From: Pseudomonas sp. FeN3W
Lineage (GTDB): Bacteria > Pseudomonadota > Gammaproteobacteria > Pseudomonadales > Pseudomonadaceae
DNA length: 64,000 bases
Assembly (NCBI GenBank): GCA_030263805.2
Contig: CP136010.1
Coordinates: 4,169,001-4,233,000, forward strand
Direction: 5' to 3'
Shown here: one piece after another, positions 49,807 through 58,951 of the stretch
Layout of the letters: each line of letters starts with the position of its first letter
How positions within the stretch are numbered: position 1 is the stretch's first letter
Position numbers and translations under genes: made by a program
The notes under the pieces: generated by a model
The model's input: the letters and a program-made list of their open reading frames with translations, nothing else
Databases searched by the model: none
Told to the model about the DNA's origin: nothing

Positions 49807-51633
49807 TCAAAGCGGAAACAGCAGCGGCACCAGCAGCACCGAGACGATCATGACCAGCGCGGTGAAAGGTACGCCAACGCGAACGAAGTCGGCGAAGCGG
49901 TATTGCCCGGGACCGAGTACCAGGGTGTTCACCGGCGAGGAAATCGGCGTCATGAACGCGGCGGAGGCCGCCAGCGCGACGATCATGGCGAAGGGATAGG
50001 GCGAGGCGCCCAGCTGCTCGGCGGTGGACAGCGCGACGGGTGCCATCAGCACGGCCGTCGCCGTGTTGGAGATGAACAGCCCGATCACCGCGGTGAGCAG
50101 GAACAGGCAGGCGAGCAGGGCATGCGGCCCGGCATCGCCGAGCAGGCCGACCAGCCCCGATGTCGCCAGGGCGACGCCGCCGGTTTTCTGCAGCGCCAGG
50201 GCGAACGGCAACATGCCGACGATCAGCACCAGGCTTTGCCAGTGAATCGCCTTGTAGGCGCTGTCCATGTCGATGCAGCGGAACAGGCCCATGACCAGGC
50301 AGCCAATCAGCGCTGCCAGTACGTTGGGCACCAGGCCGCTGACCATCAATGTCACCATCACCGCCAGCCCGAGCAGTGCGAACGGCGCCTGGTTGGCCGC
50401 GGGGGCCACATCGTCCACCTCGGCCGGCAGGCTGAGCACGAGGAAGTCGCGGCTCATGCCCTGCAGACGATGGATGTGCTTCCAGCTGCCGGCGACGAGG
50501 AGGGTATCGGCCGGCTTGAGCTTTTCATCCACCAGCAGCCCCTGCAGTGCCTGGCGATTGCGGCGCAGGCCGACCACGTTGAGCTTGTGCCGGCTGCGAA
50601 AGCCCAGTTGCTGGATGGTCTTGCCCGGCAGGCGCGAATCCGGTGGCAGCGCCACTTCCGCCAGCCCCAGTTCACGGCCGTGAACCGCGTAGTAGGAGGT
50701 GTTGAGTTGCAGGGGTTCCAGGCCCAGCTCCTGATAGGCGCCGAGCAGGCCGATGGCCGGGCTGGCCAGATCCACCAGCAGCACATCGCCGACGAACAGC
50801 TCGGTGTTGCCCGTTGCGATCAGCAGCAGATTGCGAAAGCGGTCGTGGCGCTCCACGGCAATCACGTTGATGCCGTACTGGGTCCGTAGCTTCAGTTCGT
50901 CCAGCGCCTGGTTGGCGAGAATCGATCCGGGCATCACCCGCAGTCGTCGTTCACGCTCTTCCAGCCGATATTCCCGCGCCAGGTCGGCCAGGGTGTGGCG
51001 CTGCTCCGTCGCCTCGCTGCGCTTGTCGGTGCCCAGCCAGCGCCGCGCCAGCAGCATATAGCCGACGCCGAGCATCAGAATCGCCAGGCCGATGGGGGTA
51101 AAATCGAAGAAGGCGAAGCCGTCTAGCCCGGCGCGGCGCAGCTCGCTGTTGACCACCAGGTTCGGCGGCGTCGCCACCAGCGTCAGCATGCCGCTGATCA
51201 GGCCGGCGAACGCCAGCGGCATCATCAGTCGCCGTGGCGAAACCTTCATGCGATGGGCGATGCCCAGCACCACGGGAATGAAGATCGCCACCACGCCGGT
51301 CGAACTCATCACCGAGCCGAGCCCCGCGACGGCCAGCATCAGCAGGATCAGCAGGCGGGTCTCGCTGCTGCCGGCGGCACGCATCAGCCAGTCGCCCAGG
51401 CGATAGGCGATGCCGGTGCGCACCAGGCCATCGCCGATGACGAACAGGGTGGCGATCAGCACCACGCTCGGATCGCTGAAGCCTGCCAGTGCCTCCTGCA
51501 CGCTGAGCACACCGGTGAGCGGCAGCGCGACCATGGCCAGTACCGCCACCACGTCCATGCGTGGCTTGTTCAGCGCGAACAGGCCGATGCAGCCGGCGAG
51601 CAGGGCGAGAACCAGCAGCAGATCGCCACTCAT
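49807..51633 (-). CDS. SLC13 family permease with two TrkA-C domains
   Basis: 608-aa inner-membrane transporter of the divalent anion:Na+ symporter superfamily. Two membrane halves (1-190 and ~400-608) flank a cytoplasmic region with two RCK/TrkA-C domains (~residues 215-385, VMPGSILANQALDELKLRTQYG and EVALPPDSRLPGKTIQQLGFRSRHKLN). The signature near the C-terminus is MTPISSPVNTLVLGPG. Members carry sulfate, citrate or dicarboxylates; this one's substrate is unknown. It is adjacent to a small wHTH gene (6-bp gap). Confidence 0.9.
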   Translation of the reverse strand: MSGDLLLVLALLAGCIGLFALNKPRMDVVAVLAMVALPLTGVLSVQEALAGFSDPSVVLIATLFVIGDGLVRTGIAYRLGDWLMRAAGSSETRLLILLMLAVAGLGSVMSSTGVVAIFIPVVLGIAHRMKVSPRRLMMPLAFAGLISGMLTLVATPPNLVVNSELRRAGLDGFAFFDFTPIGLAILMLGVGYMLLARRWLGTDKRSEATEQRHTLADLAREYRLEERERRLRVMPGSILANQALDELKLRTQYGINVIAVERHDRFRNLLLIATGNTELFVGDVLLVDLASPAIGLLGAYQELGLEPLQLNTSYYAVHGRELGLAEVALPPDSRLPGKTIQQLGFRSRHKLNVVGLRRNRQALQGLLVDEKLKPADTLLVAGSWKHIHRLQGMSRDFLVLSLPAEVDDVAPAANQAPFALLGLAVMVTLMVSGLVPNVLAALIGCLVMGLFRCIDMDSAYKAIHWQSLVLIVGMLPFALALQKTGGVALATSGLVGLLGDAGPHALLACLFLLTAVIGLFISNTATAVLMAPVALSTAEQLGASPYPFAMIVALAASAAFMTPISSPVNTLVLGPGQYRFADFVRVGVPFTALVMIVSVLLVPLLFPL

Positions 51634-51639
51634 GGTCGA

Positions 51640-51936
51640 TCAGGGATATTCGAGAATGGATTTGATACGCGGCAGGTTGCGCTCGATCCAGCCCTTGTCG
51701 ATGGCGCCCCAGTCGCGGATGGCGTAGCGGCCGGCGTTGTGGCGTTCGCCGTCGTCCTGCTCGAAGTTGCAGTCGATGTCCAGGTCCGCGAGCGCGGCAA
51801 GGGTGTCCTGGGCGGTGCGGCGGGGCATGCCGGTCGCGGCCATCAGGGCCGGCACGCTGCAGGCGGTGCCGCTGTCGATCAGCCAGGCGACGTAGAGTCG
51901 GCGATAGAAGCTGGTTTTGGTCTTGCTGACGGTCAT
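51640..51936 (-). CDS. Small winged helix-turn-helix protein
   Basis: 98-aa protein with a HTH at residues ~27-55 (CSVPALMAATGMPRRTAQDTLAALADL), followed by GRYAIRDWGAIDKGWIERNL. It is similar in size to small wHTH proteins of unknown role in pseudomonads. The frame continuing to 52773 is antisense to nhaD and not credible. It starts 60 bp after nhaD and lies 6 bp upstream of the SLC13 gene; it may regulate one of them. Confidence 0.78.
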   Translation of the reverse strand: MTVSKTKTSFYRRLYVAWLIDSGTACSVPALMAATGMPRRTAQDTLAALADLDIDCNFEQDDGERHNAGRYAIRDWGAIDKGWIERNLPRIKSILEYP

Positions 51937-51995
51937 GGAAAGTCCCTGGCCAGGTCGTCTGTGGGGGGCAGCGACCTGGCCGGGCTCGCTACGGT

Positions 51996-53378
51996 TTAGC
52001 GCAGGGCGAGCATGCCGATGTAGGTCGCGGCGCCCGCAGTGTAACCGAGGAAGGCCAGCAGGCTGACGCGCTTGACGTACCAGGTGAAGCTGATCTTCTC
52101 CATGCCCATCGCCGCGACCCCCGCTGCCGAGCCGATGATCAGCGTGCTGCCACCGGTGCCGGCGCAATAGGCGAGCATTTCCCAGAAATTGCCGTCGACG
52201 ACGAACTGCGACATCCAGGCGAACTCTTCGGCAGCGGTGGCAGCCAGCATCTTCTCGCTCACCAACGGATACATCTTCATTGCACCGGCCACCAGCGGCA
52301 CGTTGTCGACCACGGCCGAGAGCAGGCCGATGGCATAGGTGATCGGATAGATGTGGCCGAGTGATTCGCGAAGAGCGGTCGCGACCTGGGTCAGGTGGCC
52401 GGCGGTAGCGAGGCTGGATACGGCGAGCAGAATGCCGAGGAAGAACAGCACGCTGGGGGTGTCCACCTTGCGCAGAACGCCGACTACCGAAAGCGGGTGC
52501 TTGTCTTCGGCGTTCTTGTTGCGGTGGATGAACTCGGTGGTGACCCAGAGCACGCCGAGGCCGAAGAGGATGCCCATGTACGGCGGCAGGTGGGTCACCG
52601 TCTTGAACACCGGCACGAAGAGCAGGGCGGCGAGACCGAGACCGAGTACCAGGTTGCGCTCGAACACCGTGGTGGTCGGCGGGTGCTTCTCGGCCAGGTG
52701 AGCACGCGGCCGCGGCCGAGGTGCTTCGCCGCGCAGGGTGAAGCTGAGAATGATCAGCGGCACCAGCAGGCACACCAGGCTCGGCAGGAACAGCCCGGTG
52801 ATCACGCCGGAAGCGCTGATCTGGCTACCGATCCAGAGCATGGTGGTGGTCACGTCACCGATCGGCGACCAGGCACCACCGGCGTTGGCGGCGATCACCA
52901 CCACGCCGACGAACAACCAGCGCTCGGGACGGCCGCGGATCAGCTTGCGCAGCAGCGAGACCATGACGATGGTGGTGGTCAGGTTGTCCAGTGCCGCGGA
53001 GAGGAAGAAGGTCAGAAAGCCGATGATCCACAGCAGGTGCACGCGCTTGCGTGTCTGAATGCGATCGGTGATGACCTTGAACCCTTCATGGGAGTCGATC
53101 AGCTCGACGATGGTCATCGCGCCGAGCAGGAAGAAGAGAATCTCCGAGACTTCGCCCAGGTGATGACGCAGCGATTCGACCACCACCGCGGAGGAGTCCC
53201 CCGGGTTGTGGCTACCGGGTTGCAGCAGCGGCAGTATCTGGTCGGCACCCAGTACCAGAATGGTCCAGGTCACGACCGCGGTCAGGATCGCGGCTGCGGC
53301 CTTGTCTATCTTCAGGGGATGTTCAAAGGCTATGCATAGATAGCCTATGACGAACACGACAGCCATGAGTGCATACAT
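51996..53378 (-). CDS. nhaD: Sodium:proton antiporter NhaD
   Basis: 460-aa inner-membrane Na+(Li+)/H+ antiporter. NhaD family segments are present: FLLGAMTIVELIDSHEGFKV, TFFLSAALDNLTTTIVMVSLLRK, NAGGAWSPIGDVTTTMLWIG and LSAVVDNVPLVAGAMKMYP, including acidic and His/Asn residues typical of the ion path. The start MYALMAVVFVIGYL follows GGAG; the frame is open to 53477 without conservation. Confidence 0.93.
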   Translation of the reverse strand: MYALMAVVFVIGYLCIAFEHPLKIDKAAAAILTAVVTWTILVLGADQILPLLQPGSHNPGDSSAVVVESLRHHLGEVSEILFFLLGAMTIVELIDSHEGFKVITDRIQTRKRVHLLWIIGFLTFFLSAALDNLTTTIVMVSLLRKLIRGRPERWLFVGVVVIAANAGGAWSPIGDVTTTMLWIGSQISASGVITGLFLPSLVCLLVPLIILSFTLRGEAPRPRPRAHLAEKHPPTTTVFERNLVLGLGLAALLFVPVFKTVTHLPPYMGILFGLGVLWVTTEFIHRNKNAEDKHPLSVVGVLRKVDTPSVLFFLGILLAVSSLATAGHLTQVATALRESLGHIYPITYAIGLLSAVVDNVPLVAGAMKMYPLVSEKMLAATAAEEFAWMSQFVVDGNFWEMLAYCAGTGGSTLIIGSAAGVAAMGMEKISFTWYVKRVSLLAFLGYTAGAATYIGMLALR

Positions 53379-53683
53379 CGGAGGGACTCCATCTTGAGGA
53401 ACCTTGCCGGGCATGCGGGTGTGGTGACGCAGCCTCAGCGGCTGGCAGGGGAACGATTGGCTAGCGAGGTGAAACAAATCGGGGCGGTGGACTGCCCTGG
53501 GAGACGGTTGCGCGTTCGGCGAAATACGTGGGGCATTGCGCTTCGCAGCAGGGGGCTCATTTCACATCGTCGAGTTGTTCGTCTTGGCTTTAACGGCCTG
53601 CCAGTTTGTAAAGGGGTGTTTCATGTGCGGCATAGTGTATCAGCGTTGCCGGTAATAACTTGTCATCAATCAAGATGACCCCC
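53379..53683. other. ~300-bp intergenic region upstream of nhaD
   Basis: No supported gene. It separates nhaD from the IS element and presumably contains the nhaD promoter. A 94-codon plus-strand frame (53394-53678) is arginine-rich and unlike a protein family I recognise. Confidence 0.55.
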
Positions 53684-53714
53684 TGTCTAGTCCTGAAATA
53701 GGTTTACACCTGTT

Positions 53715-54515
53715 TCACCCAAATGCCCGGTGCATCGCATCGGGCGTTTGATATCTCAAAGACAGGTGCGGACGCTCGCGGTTATAGATCGCTACCGATT
53801 CACTCACCATCTTCTTCGCCTGTGCTAAATCCTGTGGTCTTTGAAGCAAAAGCTCTGTCTTCAATATCCCGTTGACCCGCTCTGCCAACGCGTTTTGATA
53901 ACAGTCATAGCCGTCCGTCATAGAGCACCTGATGTCGTGTTTCGCATGCAACGCCTGGTACAGCCCCGAGCAGTACTGGCTGCCCCTGTCCGAGTGATGA
54001 ATCAGCGGCTGCACGGTTTGACGTTGTCTCACTGCTCGACGCAGCGCCTGCGCTACCGACTCGGTGTGCAGGCTTTCATGGACGTGATATCCCACGATCT
54101 TTCGCGAATACGCGTCGGTTACAAGGCTCAGATAAGCCACACCTTCTTGGGTGGGCAGATAGGTAATGTCAGCCACCCAGACTTGCTCCGGGCCGCTTGG
54201 AACCACCTGATCAGGACCCGGTTTGAGCAGGTTCGGATGTCGCCGAAAGCGATGATGGCTGTCAGTCGTTTTGTGATACGCCCGCTTGCGGGCCACCAAT
54301 AAACGTCTCTCGCGCAGAATGGAAAACAGGCGATCTCGGCCCACTTGCAGCCCATGCTGTGGCTGACAATGCATCAAATAATGCAGCTTTCGCGTCCCCA
54401 TGCGGGGTTGCCGCAGACGTTTTTGGGTAACGAAATCAACTACTTCCTGATCCAGTACCAAACGAGCAGTGTAGGCGCGATTGCGCTTGTAGTAAGCCTG
54501 TCGGCTTATCCCCAT
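53715..54515 (-). CDS. IS3-family transposase OrfB (DDE integrase domain)
   Basis: 266-aa rve/DDE transposase domain. The catalytic acidic residues are seen in WVADITYLPT, HHSDRGSQYCSGLY and NALAERVNGILKTELL, consistent with D-D-E. An N-terminal HTH_21-type region (MGISRQAYYKRNRAY, MGTRKLHYLM) precedes it. The OrfB frame is open upstream of its ATG as LSISRACQF in the -1 frame relative to OrfA, so an OrfAB fusion by frameshifting is likely near the A-rich CGCAAAAACG or CCAAAACC stretch at the end of orfA. Confidence 0.92.
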   Translation of the reverse strand: MGISRQAYYKRNRAYTARLVLDQEVVDFVTQKRLRQPRMGTRKLHYLMHCQPQHGLQVGRDRLFSILRERRLLVARKRAYHKTTDSHHRFRRHPNLLKPGPDQVVPSGPEQVWVADITYLPTQEGVAYLSLVTDAYSRKIVGYHVHESLHTESVAQALRRAVRQRQTVQPLIHHSDRGSQYCSGLYQALHAKHDIRCSMTDGYDCYQNALAERVNGILKTELLLQRPQDLAQAKKMVSESVAIYNRERPHLSLRYQTPDAMHRAFG

Positions 54516-54538
54516 GAACTGGCAAGCCCTGCTGATGC

Positions 54539-54940
54539 TCAGGTTTTGGATTCGTTTTTGCGAGAGGACTTGCCGGGACGCTTTTTTACGACAGAAAGAC
54601 CGTAGTCAGTTTGCAACACATCCACGACAGCTTCGAAAAACTGCGCTTTTTGATTCGACAGAGCAAGCTGCTCTTCAAGCTCTTTGATGCGTTGCTCTGG
54701 CGTCAATGGGCGGTTTTGCTCGGGCATGATCCCCATCCTCGGCGAGCCAAGATATGCGCCTGGATTCCAGTTTTGCCGACCATGCTTGCGTAACCACGTC
54801 AGAACGGTCGTCTTGCCTTGAATCCCGTAACGCTCCTGAGCCTCTTTATAACTCAGCTCGCCTTTTTCGACCTGGTCGACAACCGACAATTTAAAAGTCA
54901 TCGTGTAGTCCCGCTGGCTGCGCCTTTTTGCTGCTTCCAT
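54539..54940 (-). CDS. IS3-family transposase OrfA
   Basis: 133-aa OrfA with an N-terminal helix-turn-helix (AAKRRSQRDYTMTFKLSVVDQ, EAQERYGIQGKTTVLTWLRKHG) and a C-terminal leucine-zipper-like coiled coil (TPEQRIKELEEQLALSNQKAQFFEAVVDVL). The start is the ATG after AGGAGGATGTA; the frame continues to 54994 but lacks another ribosome site. Translated with OrfB by -1 frameshift in related elements. Confidence 0.9.
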   Translation of the reverse strand: MEAAKRRSQRDYTMTFKLSVVDQVEKGELSYKEAQERYGIQGKTTVLTWLRKHGRQNWNPGAYLGSPRMGIMPEQNRPLTPEQRIKELEEQLALSNQKAQFFEAVVDVLQTDYGLSVVKKRPGKSSRKNESKT

Positions 54941-55002
54941 TACATCCTCCTGAAAATCGATCAGAAGGTGTAAACCCCATTCAGGACGGGACACCCTTAA
55001 GC

Positions 55003-55035
55003 AAAAAGGCCAGCACCTTTCGGGCTGGCCTTTTT
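55003..55035 (-). terminator. Rho-independent terminator after valS
   Basis: Stem AAAAAGGCCAGC/GCTGGCCTTTTT with loop ACCTTTCGG, flanked by T-runs on both strands. It ends the valS transcript; the IS lies immediately beyond. Confidence 0.93.
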
Positions 55036-55053
55036 GCGTTTGCCGCGTTCTGA

Positions 55054-57888
55054 TCAGAGCGCGGCGATGCGGTCGCGCTGCTCCTGCAGCCTGGCCTTGG
55101 CCTGTTCGGCTTCGGCCAGTTTGGCGCGTTCCTTGTCGATCACTTCGGCGGGAGCCTTGTCGACGAAGCCGGCATTCGACAGTTTGCCGCCGACGCGCTT
55201 GAGCTCGCCGTCCAGACGGGCGATTTCCTTGTCCAGACGTGCCAGTTCGGCATCCTTGTCGATCAGGCCGGCCATCGGCACCAGCACCTGCATGTCACCC
55301 ACTAGCGCGATGGCCGACAACGGAGCCTCTTCGTCGGACGCCAGGATGCGCACGCTTTCCAGCTTGGCCAGCTTCTTCAGCAGCGGCTCGTTGTCGGCCA
55401 GGCGACGTTGGTCGGCAGCCGAAGCGTTGCCCAGCACCACGTCGATACGCTTGGCCATGGAGATGTTCATCTCGCCGCGGATCTGCCGAATGCCCAGCAT
55501 GAAGGCCTTGACCCACTCGATATCGCCTTCTGCGGCTGCGTCGATACGCTCCGGGTTGAACTCCGGCCAGGGCTGCAGCATCAGCGTCGGGCCGGACTTG
55601 CCCGCGAGCGGCGCGACGCGCTGCCAGATTTCCTCGGTAATGAACGGCATGAACGGATGCGCCAGGCGCAGTGCCGTTTCCAGCACGCGCACCAGAGTGC
55701 GGCGGGTGCCGCGCTGGCGTTCGGCGCTGGCGGTCTCGTCCCATAGCAGTGGCTTGACCAGCTCGAGATACCAGGCGCAGTACTCGTCCCAGATGAACTC
55801 GTAGAGTGCCTGGGCGGCCAGATCGAAGCGGAAGGCCTCCAGCTGGCGGTTCACCTCGGCCTCGGTGCGCTGCAGGGCGGAGATGATCCAGCGGTCCACC
55901 GAGGACAGCTCGACGGGCTCGTCGCCTGCTCCCGTGTCCTTGCCTTCGGTGTTTTCGAAGACGAAGTTGGCCGCGTTCCAGATCTTGTTGCAGAAGTTGC
56001 GGTAACCCTCGACGCGGCCCATGTCGAACTTGATGTCGCGACCGGTGGATGCCAGCGAGCAGAAGGTGAAGCGCAGGGCGTCGGTGCCGTAGCTGGCGAT
56101 GCCTTCGGGGAACTCGGCGCGGGTCTGCTTGGCGATCTTCTCGGCCAGCTTGGGCTGCATCATGCCGCTGGTGCGCTTGGTCAGCAGTTCATCGAGGGTG
56201 ATGCCGTCGACGATGTCCAGCGGGTCGAGCACATTGCCCTTGGACTTGGACATCTTCTGCCCTTGGCCATCGCGGACCAGACCGTGCACGTAGACGGTCT
56301 TGAACGGAATCTGCCCGGTCAGGTGGGTGGACAGCATGATCATCCGGGCGACCCAGAAGAAGATGATGTCGAAGCCGGTAACCAGCACGTCGGTGGGGTG
56401 GAAGGTCTTGAGGAACTCGGTCTGCTGAGGCCAGCCGAGGGTGGAGAAGGTCCACAGCCCGGAGCTGAACCAGGTGTCCAGCACGTCCTCGTCCTGGCGC
56501 AGTTCCACTTCGTTGCCGAGGTTGTACTTGCGGCGGACTTCCATCTCGTCGCGGCCGACGTAGACGTGGCCTGCTTCGTCGTACCAGGCCGGAATGCGGT
56601 GGCCCCACCAGAGCTGGCGGCTGATGCACCAGTCCTGAATATCGCGCATCCAGCTGAAGTACATGTTCTCGTACTGCTTGGGCACGAACTGGATCTCGCC
56701 ACTTTCGACGGCAGCGATGGCCTTCTCGGCCAGCGGTTTGGTGGAGACATACCACTGGTCGGTCAGCCACGGCTCGATGATGGTGCCCGAGCGGTCGCCG
56801 CGCGGCACTTTCAGCGCGTGGTCGTCGATCTTTTCCAGCAGGCTCATGGCGTCGAACTCGGCGACGATGGCCTTGCGCGCATCGAAGCGGTCCATGTGCG
56901 CATAGCCGTCCGGCAGGCTGGTGTCGATCTTGTCGTTCACCGAGCCGTCGATGTTGAACACCTGGGCACGCGCCAGGATGCAGGCGTTCTGATCGAAGAT
57001 GTTGATCAGCGGCAGGTGGTGACGCTTGCCGACCTCGTAGTCGTTGAAGTCATGCGCCGGGGTGATCTTCACGCAGCCGGTGCCGAACTCGAGGTCGACG
57101 TAGTCGTCGGCCACGATGGGGATCAGGCGGTTGACCAGCGGCAGCATGACGTGGCGGCCGATCAGGCTCTTGTAGCGCTCGTCCTCCGGGTGCACGGCGA
57201 TGGCGGCGTCACCGAGCATGGTTTCCGGACGGGTAGTGGCGACCACCAGGTAGTCCAGCCCATCGGCGGTCTTGCAGCCATCGGCCAGCGGATAGCGCAG
57301 ATGCCAGAGGTGACCCTTCTCGTCGTGGTTCTCCACTTCCAGATCGGAAATGGCGGTATGCAGCTTGGTGTCCCAGTTGACCAGGCGCTTGCCGCGATAG
57401 ATCAGGCCGTCCTCGTGCAGGCGGACGAAGGCTTCCTTGACCGCCTCGGACAGGCCGTCGTCCATGGTGAAGCGCTCGCGCGACCAGTCCACCGAGGAGC
57501 CCAGGCGACGGATCTGCCGGGTGATGGTGCCGCCGGACTCCTCCTTCCACTGCCAGACCTTGTCGAGAAACTTCTCGCGGCCCAGGTCATGACGACTGGC
57601 GCCCTGGGCGGCCAATTGGCGCTCGACCACCATCTGCGTGGCGATACCGGCATGGTCGGTGCCCGGTTGCCACAGGGTGTTGCGACCCTGCATGCGGCGC
57701 CAGCGGATCAAGGCGTCCATGATCGCGTTGTTGAAGCCATGACCCATGTGCAGGCTGCCGGTGACGTTCGGCGGCGGGATCATGATGGTGTAGGGCTCGC
57801 CGGAACCTTGCGGGGCGAAATAGTTGTTCGATTCCCAGGTCTGGTACCAGGAAGTCTCGATGGCGTGCGGCTGGTAGGTCTTGTCCAT
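55054..57888 (-). CDS. valS: Valyl-tRNA synthetase
   Basis: 944-aa class I aminoacyl-tRNA synthetase charging tRNA-Val. HIGH motif in PPNVTGSLHMGHGFNNA, editing domain in the middle (ATTRPETMLGDAAIAVHPED) and KMSKS in GQKMSKSKGNVLDPLD. The C-terminal coiled coil (LIDKDAELARLDKEIARLDG to EQAKARLQEQRDRIAAL) is present. Length and order match the bacterial enzyme. Last gene of the holC-hypothetical-valS run, followed by a terminator. Confidence 0.98.
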   Translation of the reverse strand: MDKTYQPHAIETSWYQTWESNNYFAPQGSGEPYTIMIPPPNVTGSLHMGHGFNNAIMDALIRWRRMQGRNTLWQPGTDHAGIATQMVVERQLAAQGASRHDLGREKFLDKVWQWKEESGGTITRQIRRLGSSVDWSRERFTMDDGLSEAVKEAFVRLHEDGLIYRGKRLVNWDTKLHTAISDLEVENHDEKGHLWHLRYPLADGCKTADGLDYLVVATTRPETMLGDAAIAVHPEDERYKSLIGRHVMLPLVNRLIPIVADDYVDLEFGTGCVKITPAHDFNDYEVGKRHHLPLINIFDQNACILARAQVFNIDGSVNDKIDTSLPDGYAHMDRFDARKAIVAEFDAMSLLEKIDDHALKVPRGDRSGTIIEPWLTDQWYVSTKPLAEKAIAAVESGEIQFVPKQYENMYFSWMRDIQDWCISRQLWWGHRIPAWYDEAGHVYVGRDEMEVRRKYNLGNEVELRQDEDVLDTWFSSGLWTFSTLGWPQQTEFLKTFHPTDVLVTGFDIIFFWVARMIMLSTHLTGQIPFKTVYVHGLVRDGQGQKMSKSKGNVLDPLDIVDGITLDELLTKRTSGMMQPKLAEKIAKQTRAEFPEGIASYGTDALRFTFCSLASTGRDIKFDMGRVEGYRNFCNKIWNAANFVFENTEGKDTGAGDEPVELSSVDRWIISALQRTEAEVNRQLEAFRFDLAAQALYEFIWDEYCAWYLELVKPLLWDETASAERQRGTRRTLVRVLETALRLAHPFMPFITEEIWQRVAPLAGKSGPTLMLQPWPEFNPERIDAAAEGDIEWVKAFMLGIRQIRGEMNISMAKRIDVVLGNASAADQRRLADNEPLLKKLAKLESVRILASDEEAPLSAIALVGDMQVLVPMAGLIDKDAELARLDKEIARLDGELKRVGGKLSNAGFVDKAPAEVIDKERAKLAEAEQAKARLQEQRDRIAAL

Positions 57889-57998
57889 GCGGCGGGACCC
57901 TTAAAAACGTCTGGTCGGAAAAACGCGCAAGTATAAAGGCAAACGGCCGCGAGGTTTCGCGGCCGTTGCGGATTAACTGCGTATCGATGGCGAGTGGG

Positions 57999-58385
57999 TC
58001 AGGGGCGGGGTGGGGGCGTACGCACCAGACGGTCGATCCGACTCTCGAGTCGGCGTTTGAGCTCGGCCTCGATCTGCGGCACGAAGTCGTCGATCACTTC
58101 CTGGAGGATCAGGTTGGCCGCGGTGCGCAGCTCATGGTCGATATGCCGCTCGGCCAGGGTGCGGAAGGCACTGCGTACGCTGGTTTCCCGCGGCTCGTCG
58201 TCGCTGGCGCTGGCGGCCGGAGCGGCAGGCGCTGGCTCGACGATATCGGACAACAGCGGAATGCTGTCCGGGTCCAGCGCTGCGCTGGCCGGAACCTCGT
58301 CTGGAAAATCGTCACCGAGCAGAGCGCGAATGGACTCGAGATCGCTCAGCAGTTCGGCGGGTTTGTTCGGGGCTTTCGGTGTCAT
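57999..58385 (-). CDS. Hypothetical protein between holC and valS
   Basis: 128-aa protein with a variable acidic/Ala-Pro-rich N-terminal two-thirds and a C-terminal amphipathic helix (FRTLAERHIDHELRTAANLILQEVIDDFVPQIEAELKRRL). This helix is the likely conserved part. No known function. It lies between holC and valS on the same strand, as in other pseudomonads to my knowledge. It starts MTPKAPNKPAELLSDLESIR. Confidence 0.8.
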   Translation of the reverse strand: MTPKAPNKPAELLSDLESIRALLGDDFPDEVPASAALDPDSIPLLSDIVEPAPAAPAASASDDEPRETSVRSAFRTLAERHIDHELRTAANLILQEVIDDFVPQIEAELKRRLESRIDRLVRTPPPRP

Positions 58386-58456
58386 CTCAGAAGTTTCCGG
58401 GGCTTGAGCATCCCGGCGGCTGCCAGGGTTTTTCCCTTGCTGTCGAATGGTTGGTC

Positions 58457-58876
58457 TTAAAGCTCGACCCGTTTCGGATCATAGCCCTGGCGTCGATACA
58501 GGCGGAAATTCTCCCGGCAGGCGGTCAGCAGCTGCGGTTCCTGGTTGACGATCTCGATGACCCGGCTGAACTGGTCGATATGCGAAGAAAGCGTCGATGC
58601 CAGGTTGATCAGCAGGCCCTGGGTGAATTGAGGTGCCTGGTCGACGCCGATCACCACCGGGGCCTTCGGGTCGTCGATGTGCTGCTCGTGGGGAATGAAG
58701 CGCTCGGCGCGAAAGCTCCAGAGCAGTTCGTCGACTTCGTTCGACTGCGTTTCATCGACGCAGCGAATGAATACCTGCATGCCATGTTGCCAGCCCTTGG
58801 CCGCCAACTGACAGGCCGCCCGCAGGCGGCCGGTCGGGTTATCGTCGGGCAGGACGTAGAACTCGATACGCGTCAT
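58457..58876 (-). CDS. holC: DNA polymerase III chi subunit
   Basis: 139-aa chi subunit of the clamp-loader, contacting SSB during replication. The protein begins MTRIEFYVLPDDNPTGRLRAACQLAAKGW and contains FIPHEQHIDDPKAPVVIGVD, both typical of HolC. ATG 58876 follows GGAG; a GTG two codons upstream is a less likely start. holC next to valS and pepA is a common gammaproteobacterial arrangement. Confidence 0.94.
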   Translation of the reverse strand: MTRIEFYVLPDDNPTGRLRAACQLAAKGWQHGMQVFIRCVDETQSNEVDELLWSFRAERFIPHEQHIDDPKAPVVIGVDQAPQFTQGLLINLASTLSSHIDQFSRVIEIVNQEPQLLTACRENFRLYRRQGYDPKRVEL

Positions 58877-58951
58877 GGGCACGCTCCGCGTTGGCCGGGC
58901 AGCGCGAGGCGACCCCGGCCCGAGGGATCAGGCGCGACGGCCTGGTGCATA

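Larger units (their letters stand above)
53684..54993 (-). mobile_element. IS3-family insertion sequence, intact
   Basis: A 1310-bp element with 27-bp imperfect inverted ends. The left end begins TGTCTAGTCCTGAAATAGG, and the right end (complement) begins TGTCCCGTCCTGAATGGGG; both run to GGTTTACACC. CCC flanks both sides (53681-53683 and 54994-54996), matching a 3-bp target duplication. It carries orfA and orfB on the minus strand in the -1 relation usual for this family. The element sits between nhaD and the valS terminator. Confidence 0.93.

Noticed and set aside
53394..53678. A 94-codon plus-strand frame between nhaD and the IS element
   Set aside because: No recognisable domain, arginine-rich composition, and it overlaps the probable nhaD promoter region.
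57942..57967. Hairpin AACGGCCGCG/CGCGGCCGTT upstream of valS as a terminator
   Set aside because: A good stem but no clear T-run on the minus strand; it may be a leader hairpin, but evidence is too thin to list as a terminator.
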